Of a stretch of DNA of 64,000 bases, positions 11,590-21,466 are shown in pieces. This DNA comes from Tolypeutes matacus (Eukaryota > Chordata > Mammalia > Cingulata > Chlamyphoridae): positions 67,816,239-67,880,238 of the forward strand of contig JAKSZT010053887.1 in NCBI GenBank assembly GCA_026826555.1, read 5' to 3'. A program made the position numbers and the translations under genes. The notes beneath the pieces were generated by a model, which had not been told where the DNA came from, made no database searches, and was given only the letters and a program-made list of their open reading frames with translations. Position 1 is the first letter of the stretch, and every line of letters begins with the position of its first letter.

Positions 11590-11989
11590 TTAGAATCTTC
11601 TCTTTACCTCTGATATTAGCCATTCTGAATAGTAGGTATCTCAGGGTGGGTCTTTTTGGATTTATTCTGTTTGGGGTGCAGTGTCTTTCTTGAATATTGA
11701 TATTTATGTCCTTCATAAAGGTTGGGAAGTTTTCGGTCATTATTTCCTCAAATATTCTTTCTGCCCCTTTTCCATTCTCTTCTCCTGCTAGGGCACCAAT
11801 AATGCAAATATTTGAGTGTTTTTTGTTGTCATTTAATTCCCTGAGACTCTGTTCCATTTTTTCCATTGTTTTCTCTTTCTGTTCTTCTGTCTTTTCCACT
11901 TCAGATATTCTGTTTTCAAGCAATTCAAATCTGCTCTTATGTGCCTCTAATGTATTTTTAATCTCATCCATCATATCTTTCATTACCAT
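11477..11989 (-). pseudogene. L1 ORF1 coiled-coil and RRM part
   Basis: The longest ORF of the window (170 codons). The first ~60 codons are a charged, heptad-like coiled coil. Then come the L1 ORF1 RRM landmarks SLRELNDNKKHSNICIIG, GKGAERIFEEIMTENFPTFM and RHCTPNRINPKRPT. The last ~38 codons (after KEKILSL) run into the retrocopy and are not L1. It has no host function. Confidence 0.88.
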
Positions 11990-12070
11990 AAGGTCTGTTA
12001 CTTTTCTTTACAGGCTTTCAAATTGTTCTTTATGTACTCTCAGTGTCTTCTTGATATCCTTTATTTCTTT

Positions 12071-12254
12071 TTTTTTTTTTTTTAAAGATTTTATTTATTT
12101 ATTCATTTATCCCCCCCTTGCTGCTTGCGCTCGCTGGGTCAGCCAACCACGCCGTGCGGGTGGGCCTGCCTTCACCAGGAGGCCCCGGGAACCGAACCCA
12201 GGGCCTCCCATATGGTAAACGGGAGCCCCACTGATTGAGCCACAGCCGCTTCCC
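12071..12254 (-). repeat. DAS-SINE, long form, antisense, inside L1 ORF1
   Basis: Full-length antisense copy with T-run, AAAGATTTTATTTATTTATT, 'cgctgggtcagccaaccacg' and the head at the right end. Perfect 13-bp TSD cctttatttcttt at 12058-12070 and 12255-12267. It cuts the coiled-coil coding part of the host L1 ORF1 and shares that L1's orientation. Confidence 0.96.
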
Positions 12255-13095
12255 CCTTTATTTCTTTAGTCATATTTTCTTTCAATTCTTTGAAGTATTT
12301 TAGGAGAGTTTTCTAATTATCACTGATTAATTATATTAAATCCTGTACCTCTTCAAGGATATTTGGTTTGTTCTTTTGGCCAGGCCATCTCTTCCTGTTT
12401 CCTAGTATGGCTTGTAAATTTTTGCTGAAGTCTAGTAATATGAATATGTTGGAGAATTTACTGTCATGGCTAATTTCTCTCTCTTGCCTATTGTTTTTTC
12501 CCACAGATCTTAATATTTGGTTCAACTTATTCTCAGGTTTTAAAATTGCCCAGCTTAAGTTTTCAAAATTGGGCCAGGGACTCACTAGTGGGGCACAGAT
12601 TTTCTCCCAAAGATTGGATACAGACAGTGCAAACAATATTTGTCCATACAATTACCAGACTGGCTACTCTTGGCCTCCTATGTTCCTGTGTGGACTCTCC
12701 AGTTTGGAGATTCAAAGTGGGCTCTTCTGGCCAAATTCACGTGGACCTCCCCTCCCTTTTGTCTTAAAACAACTGACAACAAAGAAGATATCTGCTCCTC
12801 TCTCATTCAGCTGCAGTGAGCCAGATGTTTTATAGTAGCTTAGTATCTTGCGGTGGGGGAGGGGAGCCCTTTTCTGCTGCCACAGGGGCTTGGTAATTTA
12901 TGTTTGTAGTTTCTACTTCTTCGTCTTTTTGTCCCTTATACCCCTGGGAGTTGTGTAGCACTGTCATCATCTGCTGACCCCTAACGCAAGTCCCTAGGAC
13001 AGCTTTTGGCTCTTCACTGTTTTTGTGAGAGCATTCAGCTCTGTCTGTTAGTCTTTTGCCATCTTCCCACAATCTTTGTTTGTTTTTTAATTTGC

Positions 13096-14130
13096 ACAAA
13101 AAAATTGTTCCCTTTTTATTCTTTTCTGTCTTCTTTTAGATTATTTTTGTGATCTAATTTTAATTTCTTCATGGCTTATTAGCCATAAGTCTTTGATTTT
13201 ATGTTTTGTTTTAAGTAGTTTCTTTAGGTTTTATCATGTTAAAGTCGATAAACATCCTCCAGTTTATATGTATGCATTACATATTTCTATTTTCCTGGTA
13301 CTATTCTTTGTTCTAATGTTGTCTTCCATTTTACTTCTAGATATTTTGTAAGTCTTACAAAAATTGTTATTTTTGCTCTCGACAGTCAATTATTTTTAGA
13401 GATCTTTAAAAATATGAAAAATAATGTGCTTATTGTTTCTAATGAGAATGCTGCCTTCATTCTTATATTTGTTCTTCTCTATAGAGTAAGTTTTTGTTTT
13501 ACTCTGGCTACCTTTAATCTTTCCTCTTTATGTCTGATTATTTAGCCATTTTATTAGGATAGATTTTTGTGTGTTTTTCTCTTTATTTCTTGAGCTCCAG
13601 GTATATTTAGTTTCTTTGATTTGTAGGTTTATAGTTCTCCTTAGTTTTCAAACTTTAACCATTATTTCTTCAAATATGCCTCCACATTAGAGAACCAATT
13701 AAACATATATTAATCTGTTTGAAATTTCCCTCATTGACTAATGCTTTTCTATTTTTTCCATATTTTTGTCTGTTTCATTTTTAAAAGTTTCTATTGCTAT
13801 GCTTTCTTTAAGTTATCTAATCCTTTCTTCAGTAGTGACTCATCTGTTAATTACATCCAGTGTTATTCACTTTTCTGGCATTGTCAGTTTCATCTCTTGG
13901 AGTTTAATTTGCATCTTTTTGATATCTTCCTTGTTTCTACTATTAAAAGTCTCAATCTTCTTGAACATATGAGTTATACTTATAATAACTTTTTTAATGT
14001 ATTTGTCTACTAATTTTTAGCATATATTTTATTTCTTGGTCTCTCTCTACTGATTATTTTCCTCACTGTGGGTCACATTTCCTTTCTACTTCCATTATAG
14101 TATCTATTTTTCTAAATGAAATAAATGTTA
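13096..14130 (-). mobile_element. Older LINE-1 ORF1/5' region, antisense
   Basis: 13560-14000 is antisense of an old L1 ORF1-type region, with 'tttgatttgtaggtttatag', 'attatttcttcaaatatg', 'tccatatttttgtctgtttc' and 'cttgaacata' landmarks. Two overlapping hydrophobic plus-strand ORFs (13741-14013, 13766-13972) are antisense artefacts. Part of it may be a HAL1-type element rather than a full L1; I cannot tell these apart by eye. Confidence 0.55.
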
Positions 14131-14379
14131 AATTATTCTTATGTGACATGAAAAGAAAATAACCCAGATTTCTTTTGTATCCTTTCTACCAATAACCCAA
14201 GTCACATATTTAGATAGTATAAGAGAACCCATAGCAGAATTCTCTTATTATTTCATATTATTATTTTTCCCATCATTCTCTAAGTGTAGCAAATAACCAA
14301 ATTATGAAAACTGAAAGACTATTTCTGATTTTAATCCAAAACTTCTTCTCCTGTATTTGTTTGGTTTTATATAACAAAG
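14131..14379. other. Unassigned AT-rich spacer
   Basis: No gene and no repeat recognised between two old L1 blocks. Confidence 0.35.
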
Positions 14380-17045
14380 TTTCCTCCAATTTTAGAAGAG
14401 TTTTGGATTTACAGAAAAATTCCAAAGATGGCAGATTTCACATTTCCCTATACCCAATTTTCACTATTATTAACAACTTATATTAGCATAGTACATTTGT
14501 TGCAAATTATGAGTATCAGTACAGTATTATTAACAAAACCTATACTTTATTCCAATTTCCTTAGTTTTTATCTAAGTCCTGTTTTTCTGTTCCAATATCT
14601 CATCCAGAATACCACATTCCATTTAGTCACCACATCTACTTAGGCTCCTTTTGGCTATGACAGTTTCTCAGGCTTTCCTTATTTTCAATAACCTTAACAG
14701 TTTTGAAGAATATTTGTTAGGCATTTTGTAGAATGTCCCACAATTGGAATTTGTGTAATATTTTTCTTATTAGATTTGATTTATATAGTTCAGGGAGAAA
14801 GACTTGGAGGAAAGTCTTGTTGTAGTTTAAGACTGTATGTACCCCAGAAATTTATGTTCTTAAGGCTGGTCCATTCTTGTGGGTGTGAACCTATTGTGGA
14901 CAGAACTGTTTAATTGAGTTACTTCATTCAGTTAAGGGCCTTTTGATTAGATTACTTCTGTATGGTGTTGCCCAGGGTGGGTAGTAATCCTCTTACTGGA
15001 GTCCTTTATAAATGGGGATAATATGGAGAGGAACACAGAGAAGCAGAAAGAAAGCCAGAGGAAACCAGAAGCTGAAAGCTATGAGATCCAGAAGAGAAAG
15101 GAGAGATCAGTAGATGCCACCAAGTGTCTTGCCATATGAGACAGGAAGCGGGGATCACCAGCAGACGCTTTCTGGAGGAAAAGCATCGCCTAATGAAGCC
15201 TTGATTTGTATATGTGCACAGAATCAAAACTAAGTTTTGAAACTAATAAAGGCCCGTTATGAAAGCCAACCCATTCGGGTATACTGCATTTTGGTAGCCT
15301 AGCAGACTAAAACCATTGTCATTCTCATTACATCATATTAAGAGTGCATACCATCAACATGACTTACCACTGTTGATGTTAATCTCACTCACCTGACTTA
15401 CAAACTGTCAATTTTCTCTACTCTGAAGTTACTCTTTTTTTAACTTTCCATACTGTACTCCCATGTTACATACATACATGCACAGGTTTATCTCTACCCT
15501 CTTCAGGAATATTATTATATATATTTGCAGTATTCTTTCATCACAGTTTGCATTCATCTTTGGATCTCATATCTCTGAAATGATTATTTTTTAAAAAATG
15601 CCTTGCCATCTGTATATCTATTTTTACAAGGTGTCTTTTTGGGTCTTTTACATTACCTAATTGAATTTTTTTCTTATTGTTGAGTTTTAAGTTTCCTTAA
15701 TATATTTTGGTAAAATGCCTTTATGAGATATGTGATTTGCAAACATTTTCTCTAAGGCTATTGCTTGGGTTTCCATTCTCACAGTGTTTTTCACAGAGCA
15801 ACTTCTTATACTTTAATGAAGTACAACATATCAATATGTTCTTTCAGGAATCCTGATTTTGGTGTTGTATATAAGAAATCATCAACAAATACCAAGACCA
15901 CATACATTTCCTCATGTTGCTTTTAGAAGTTTTATTGTTTTACATTATATCTATGATCCACTTGAGTTAATTTTTGTGAAAATTGTAATATCTGTGTCTA
16001 GGATCTTTTTTTTTTTAATGGACATTCAATTGCCTCAGCACCATATATTGAAAAGCCTATCCTTTTTCCATCCTAATATCTTCATAGCTTGTCAAAGATC
16101 AGTTTCCTATATATTTTTGGACTTATTTCTTAGCTCTCAGTTCTGCTTTATTGATCTATGTGTCTGTTCTTTCACTGATATCACATTTTCTTGATTATTA
16201 AAGATTTATACTATGTTTTAAATTCGAGAAGTGTGAGTCCTTCAACTTTTACTTCGTCAGTGTTTTATGGTTATTCTAGGTCTTTTGCCTTTCAATATAA
16301 GTTTCTGTAGAATCAGTTTTTCAGTATCTACAAAATAGTTTTCTTGTATTTGATTGGGATTGCAATGAACCTATGGATAATTTTTGAATGAATTAGCATG
16401 GATTTGCAATCCAAGAATATGCAATATTTCTCCATTTATTTAGATATTGTTTAATTTTGTTCATTAATATTTTATAGTTTTTCACAAAGAGATCCAGTAG
16501 ATATTTTGTTAGATTTACACTACATAGACACCCTTTTTTGGTGCTATTGTAATTGACATTTTTAATTTTTTATTTCAAATTCCATTTATTCATTGTTGAT
16601 ATTTAGTAAAGCTATTGACAATTTTTTAATTCATTTTGCATATTTTGACTTTCCTCTGCCTACTTATTCATTCTAGTATTTTTTTTAGATTCTTGGTAAT
16701 TTCTATATTGGTAATTATGTCAGTTGTGAATAAAATCATATTTATTTCTTCCTTTTTTGTTTTCTGAATACCTTAATTTTTTTTTTTTTTTTTTTTTTGT
16801 ATTATTATACTAGTTAGCACTTCCACTTGGAGGTTGAATAGGAGTAGTGAAAAAGAATATATTTGCCATTTTCCTAGTCTTTGGGCAAAATTGTATTGTC
16901 TCTCACCACCTGTAGTTGCTTTCTGATGTTCATTATCAAATTGAAAATATCCACTTCTACTTATAGATTGCCAAGTTTTTATCATGAATATCGTATGATT
17001 CTGCAAAATCTTTTTCTTCACTAATTTATATAATCATGTTATTTT
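14380..17045 (-). mobile_element. Old LINE-1 (3' UTR and ORF2), antisense, split by an LTR
   Basis: 14380-14817 is antisense L1M-type 3' sequence ('ggatttacagaaaaattcca', 'tcatccagaataccacattc', 'agtttctcaggctttcctta'). After the LTR at 14818-15315 it continues. 15560-17045 shows antisense ORF2/3' landmarks such as 'tgtgatttgcaaacattttc', 'cagcaccatatattgaaaag', 'tttattgatctatgtgtctg' and 'aattttgttcattaatattt'. A 20-nt T-run at 16778-16798 may mark an internal boundary. All ORFs in it are shadows. Confidence 0.7.
14818..15315 (+). mobile_element. MaLR-like solo LTR, family B, sense
   Basis: About 498 bp with MaLR-type layout: start TGTTGTAGTTTAAGACTGTA, the 'tgtgggtgtgaac' and 'actggagtcctttata' segments (the latter a TATA-like box), a G/A-rich middle, an AATAAA near 15246, and end 'agactaaaacca'. 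It interrupts the old L1. The flanking 5-mers agtct and ttgtc do not match convincingly, so the TSD is not confirmed. Related to the copy at 40287-40730. An old endogenous retroelement LTR without coding sequence. Confidence 0.75.
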
Positions 17046-17562
17046 TCTTGACACAGATAAAGCCATAGCAATTTCTAGCCCCACTGGAAACTTGATCTTT
17101 TTATGGAGAAGTCTCTGGGCATATGTCACAATGATTATTCTTCCCCTATCCATCAAAGGCATGAGGGAAACTATCTTGCTTCTATATTTTCAGAGCCTGA
17201 TGGAGTTTTGGGAGGTAAAGACCATGAAAATTGGGGTCTGTTCTAAGCCTATGGTCCCCAAGGTTTTCCCAATATCTTGCAGCCCTTACTTAACCTCCAA
17301 TAATTCATCAAATTTAGGTGTCCCTACCAATTAATAACTCCACAGTTTTCTGTTCCAGGCAAGCAAATCTAGACTGGTCTCTCTGGATGTGCTTATCTTT
17401 CCATATTTTTGTTTGGCAGTTTGCTCTGTAACATCAGTTCTCTGATAGGTCCAAGAAAAACATTGTTTTTCAATTAGTCCAGCCTTTTTGTTTATTTTTT
17501 TTGTAAGGATGGAAGTAATGACTTCTAAGTTCTTTAAATATCAGAGCTGAAATGATAAGTTT
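17046..17562. other. Unassigned DNA between L1 blocks
   Basis: No convincing gene. An 80-aa ORF at 17092-17334 lacks recognisable features. Possibly an old L1 remnant. Confidence 0.35.
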
Positions 17563-17600
17563 TTTATTTATTTATTTATTTATTATTTTTTATTATTTAA
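17563..17600. repeat. (TTTA)n simple repeat
   Basis: TTTATTTATTTATTTATTAT at about 17565-17585, T-rich on both sides. It sits at the 3' border of the following antisense L1 and is probably derived from its A-rich tail. Confidence 0.7.
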
Positions 17601-18505
17601 GTTTTTATTTTGAAAATAATTTTAGAGTCACACAATTTTTTTAAAGTAGTACAAAGATTCCCCATGTGCTATTCACCCAACTTCCCCCAATATTAACATG
17701 TTATGCTACACCATAAAAACCAGGATATTTACATCAGTAAAATGTTAGCTAGAGACTTCATTCAAATTTCGTCAGTTTTTACATTCATTTATTTTATTTT
17801 TCTTCTTCCTTTCTTTCTTGGTAAAATTCTGTTAAATGTTATAGCCTAGTTCTGTGTGACCATTGCCATATTCAGGCTATAGAATTGCTATCACCACAAA
17901 TAAAGACCCTCATGCTACTACAGACAGTCACATCCTCCCCATTGTGAAACCTTAGCAACCACTTATCTATTACTCACCAACTATAAATCTGTCATTTAGG
18001 ACTGTATATAAATAGAATAATTCTGTATGTTACCTTTTGAGATTACCTTTTTTCACTTAGCATAATTCCCTTGAAACCATCCAAATTGTAACATGTATCA
18101 GTAGTTAACCCATTTTTATTGCTCAGTAGTGCAGATGCATGGGATTTTTTAAATCTTCTTCTTCATCAAAGGACATTTGTGTTTTTTCTAGATCTTTGCT
18201 ATTGCAGGTAAAACTTCCATGAACATTTGTGTAGAGATTTTTTTTAAATGAATTTTATTTTTCCAGATAAATAACCTAAAGTGCAAGTAATGAGTTGTGC
18301 ACATAGTGTGTTTAATTTTTTTAAAGATATTGCCAAAATGTTTTCTAGAGTAGACATAACATTGTGTATTACCATTAGTGAATTTGAGAGATTCAGTCAC
18401 TCTGAATCTTCACCAGCATTTGTTATTTTCCATATATTTTTAGCCACTCTAATAGATGTATAGTGATCAAATCATGGGTTTAATTTGCAAATTCAATATA
18501 TATTT
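17600..18505 (-). mobile_element. Old LINE-1 3' end, antisense
   Basis: Antisense L1M-type 3' UTR: 'ttgaaaataattttagagtc', 'gattccccatgtgctattca', 'cttcccccaatattaacatg', 'tttttattgctcagtagtgc' and 'gtgtagagatttttttt'. Broken off by two DAS SINEs at its right edge and probably resumes at 18874. Confidence 0.7.
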
Positions 18506-18516
18506 TATGTCCTTTT

Positions 18517-18659
18517 ATTTATCCCCCCCTCCCTGAGATGGCTCCCTCACCTGTCTGCTCATTGTCTGCTCATCTTCTTTAGGAGGCACTGGGAACCAAA
18601 CCCAGGACCTACCATGTGGGAGGCGGGTGCCCAACTGCTTGAGCCACATCCACTCCCTC
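18517..18659 (-). repeat. DAS-type SINE, intermediate form, antisense
   Basis: Body reads 'ttatttatccccccctccct', 'gtctgctcattgtctgctca', 'aggaggcactgggaaccaaa' and ends in the head 'gagccacatccactccct'. It shares the head with the short form but carries an extra 'ctgtctgctcattgtctgct' tail module absent from both other forms. TSD tatgtcctttt at 18506-18516 and 18660-18670. Confidence 0.88.
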
Positions 18660-18670
18660 TATGTCCTTTT

Positions 18671-18862
18671 TTTTTTTTTTTTTTTTTTTTTAAAGATTTT
18701 ATTTATTTATTCATTTATCCCCCCCTTGCTGCTTGTGCTCGCTGGGCCAGCTAACCACGCCTTGCGGGCGGGCTTGCCTTCACCAGGAGGCCCCGGGAAC
18801 CGAACCTGGGGCCTCCCATATGGTAAACGGGAGCCCTACTGATTGAGCCACAGCCGCTTCCC
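18671..18862 (-). repeat. DAS-SINE, long form, antisense
   Basis: Full-length antisense long-form copy with a T-run of about 24 at 18667-18690. TSD tatgtcctttt at 18660-18670 and 18863-18873: its left TSD is also the right TSD of the SINE next door. So it inserted later, into the same 11-bp target. Confidence 0.95.
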
Positions 18863-18873
18863 TATGTCCTTTT

Positions 18874-19640
18874 GATTAACTAATTTTACTGATCATTCTG
18901 CTTTCTCAAATATACTGTTAACTTGTTCAGTGAATATTTATTTTAGTTTTTAGTTCTTTTCACCTCTATAATATAAATTTTGTTCTTTTTATTGTTTCCT
19001 TCTTGACATTGATATTTCTGATTGGTGGAGTTTTTGTCATCATATTCTTCTTTAATTAATTGAACATATTTCCCTCTAGTTCTTCAAACATATTTAAAAT
19101 TGCTTCCTTGAAGTACTGTTCTTTTGAAATCTGAACTTACTCAGAGTCAGTTTCTATTGACTACTTTTTGTTTTTGCTTTGTTTTGTTTTTGAATATGAG
19201 TCATACTTTCCTCTTTCTTTTCTTATCTCATAATATTTTGTTGGCAACAGAATGTTTTAGATAAAATATTTTTGCAACTGTGAATCATATTTTATTTTCC
19301 TGAGATATTTTTTTTTGTAACGTGCTTGAACTTGAACTATGTAGTCTATATTCATCCTTGTTTGTATTTATTTATTTGTATAACATAAATTTTATTTATG
19401 TCCCTGCAATGTTCCTTTCTTCATATTTTTTTTTCCCTTATATTTCCTTTTAAGCTGATTCTTCAGGCAATGCAGATCTGTATGTTTTTGCCTCACCCTC
19501 TGACCTGAATCAAGTTCAGTCTCTCTGGAAGTAAAGTTACTGTTTGTTTTGGCCAGTGCCCCATTGGTAAAGCTACAGTTTTCACAGAACTAGCTGCTGG
19601 GTAGAGGCAGGAATAATAGCAGACCCAAATAAGATGGCAT
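18874..19640 (-). mobile_element. Old LINE-1 or HAL1 5'/ORF1 region, antisense
   Basis: Antisense of a widespread L1/HAL1-like 5' region: 'ttctattgactactttttgt', 'gagtcatactttcctctttc', 'cataatattttgttggcaac' and 'agaatgttttagataaaa' fit that type. Diverged, without ORFs. Boundary on the right is approximate. Confidence 0.5.
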
Positions 19641-21234
19641 AGGCTCCTGCAGTTCTTACCAGAGCTTTAGCAGGATTTCAAGAAAATGATTGTTCAGTTT
19701 TTTAATGCTTTTGTTTAATTTCCAGTTGCTTAAAATGTTTATTTTTTTAGAATTTTGTCCACTTTTTAAACTTTTTATGTATGGGAGGGAATTGTCAGCA
19801 ACCATTTCTGTTAGAATTAATGTCTTATCCTCAGCACATGAATATACTTTATACTGCATCTCAAATGCTAAAATAACAATTGTTTAGGCAGAATTAGAAA
19901 GGTGAGTAAATTACATGATCATTAATTTCTTTGATTCTCACACAACATTTAAAATGTATAAGATGATCATTATAGTTTAATCCATATTATAATTGGAGAA
20001 ATAGAAATTTAGGTAGCTACTATGACTTTTTAGCTGTGATTATGCAATGGTTAAGTGTCAGAGCTACCACTTAAACCCAGGCAATCATTTTTGTCCTGCT
20101 GTTTATTAGAATTGAAATTAACTTGATCTGAAGAAACTTTAGGGAAGAGTCTGTCTCACTGCAAATATTAGTTTTATGGTTTAGTGCTGTATTCTCAAGA
20201 GAAACTAAATATATATACATATGTAGATATAGATATGATTTTATTTTATTAACTAGTAAGTTCATCTGAAAATTTAGGCCAGGAACAGGTGAAATTTCAT
20301 TTACTGTGTTATTTTTATACATGTTTGTTTATTGCATGTTTCTTATTAATGAAACTATTCCACAGTTTCAAGTTGAATTCAACTTGAAGATAATGCTCGC
20401 TTCAAATCACCTTCTTACTACAGGAACCTATTTAATCCATTTTCCTCTAACAGCTTTGATGTCTTTTTTTATTATATGTTGTAATTACCTTTTTGACAAT
20501 GCATATGTAGATGCAATAATATACATTGTGCTTTCAAATATTTGGTGATCAAATACTATTTTATTAAAAGCAGCTATGAGAATATTTTTCTTTTAGTACT
20601 TTGGCTATATATATGAGCTAAATACTTTGATATATTTGTATATCCACATTGAACATATCATCTAAATTGTGAATATGTAACACACACATATATATGCCTA
20701 AATATATAGTACTTTTAAAGCTGTAGCTATGCAATTTTAAAGATTTAATTAGTTTCTAAGAACTCCTTTACAACACAAATTGGATATTCTTCTATTTTGG
20801 AATTCCAAACACATTTAATCTTGGGAACCTGAAGTTTAAAGAATAATAAAATTAAATTACATTATGTTTTGGGTAAGGGAGGAATGAAGATTTTCAGAGC
20901 AATAGACTTGTCATCACGTCAAAACAACTATTTGGAAAATAGAAGAGACCTTAGGCACCAGTTCATCTGGATGTTAATGAATATGGTAGTTTGAAAGGGG
21001 GAATTAGTGTGTGTTTTGAAGCTAATTAAGGCACAGTTGTTAAATGTCACATCTGCTGTTAATAAAACATATGGTTTTAAGATGTAATATTGTACAGATC
21101 TGGCATTTTAACCAATATCTGCTTATGGTAGTATCTGGAATGATTTGATTTATTCACACTTGTGATTTATTGGAATTCAATATCTAGGTCTAGACTTCAA
21201 GAATGAAACTTTGAAATACTTTAGGGGAAAGTTT
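19641..21234. other. Largely non-repetitive DNA
   Basis: Apart from a MIR at 19975-20095 no repeat is recognised. Small ORFs are AT-rich and featureless. It contains a perfect 22-bp palindrome at 20367-20388 and short TA-rich tracts near 20205-20240 and 20680-20700. Confidence 0.45.
19975..20095 (-). repeat. MIR SINE, antisense
   Basis: Antisense MIR core: the order 'ggagaaatagaaatttaggt', 'tttttagctgtgatta', 'gtgtcagagctaccacttaa', 'acccaggcaatc' parallels the MIR core read backwards. Heavily diverged. Confidence 0.6.
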
Positions 21235-21248
21235 AAAAGTAAGTTATA

Positions 21249-21352
21249 GGGGAGCTGATGTAGCTCAAGTGGTTGAGTACCTTCTTCCTATGTAAGAAGT
21301 CCCGGATTTGATCCCCGGTAACTCCTAAAACGAAAAAAAAAAAAAAAAAAAA
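21249..21352 (+). repeat. DAS-type SINE, short form, sense (first of a pair)
   Basis: Head GGGGAGCTGATGTAGCTCAA, then GGTTGAGTACC, B-box-like GATTTGATCCCCGGT, and an A-run of about 20 bp. The left flank aaaagtaagttata (21235-21248) is matched not after this copy's own A-run but after the second SINE (21453-21466, 13 of 14). Confidence 0.9.
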
Positions 21353-21362
21353 ATGGTCTCTT

Positions 21363-21456
21363 GGGGAGTGGATGTAGCACAGTGACTGAGTGCCTGCTTC
21401 CTATATTTTATGTCCTAGGTTCATTCCCTGCTACCTCCTAAAAAAAAAAAAAAAAA
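21363..21456 (+). repeat. DAS-type SINE, short form, sense (second of a pair)
   Basis: Head GGGGAGTGGATGTAGCACAG, then GACTGAGTGCCTGCTTCCTA, 'cctaggttcattccctgcta', 'cctcct' and an A-tail. It is separated from the previous SINE by a 9-10-bp linker (tggtctctt). Together the pair is enclosed by one TSD. Confidence 0.88.
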
Positions 21457-21466
21457 GTAAATTATA

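Larger units (their letters stand above)
9983..13095 (-). mobile_element. LINE-1 with 5' UTR, ORF1 and start of ORF2, antisense, interrupted
   Basis: Reading on the minus strand: 5' UTR (about 13095-12300, starting near a GGAAGATGGC motif), ORF1 (about 12300-10277) and the ORF2 endonuclease N-terminus (10222-9983). ORF1 shows a coiled-coil part (KDMMDEIKNTLEAHKSRFEL), an RRM-like part with GKGAERIFEEIMTENFP and NRINPKRPTLR, and a C-terminal part with the KWYDVFKVLKEKNCQPRILY motif. ORF2 shows SVNGLNSPIKRHRLIEWI. Frameshifted and broken. Interrupted by a DAS SINE (12071-12254) and by a retrocopy (10574-11589). Everything after the start of ORF2 is missing. Confidence 0.9.

Noticed and set aside
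11477..11989. 170-codon ORF as a host coiled-coil gene
   Set aside because: Its motifs are those of L1 ORF1 and its end runs into a retrocopy insertion; it is a broken transposon ORF.
11697..12218. 173-codon plus-strand ORF, hydrophobic, like a membrane protein
   Set aside because: It is the antisense of L1 ORF1 continued into an antisense SINE; the hydrophobicity comes from reading K/E-rich codons backwards.
12331..12835. Overlapping 106- and 155-codon ORFs on both strands
   Set aside because: They lie in the L1 5' UTR and have no recognisable domain.
15859..16194. 111-codon ORF
   Set aside because: Antisense of old L1 ORF2/3' sequence.
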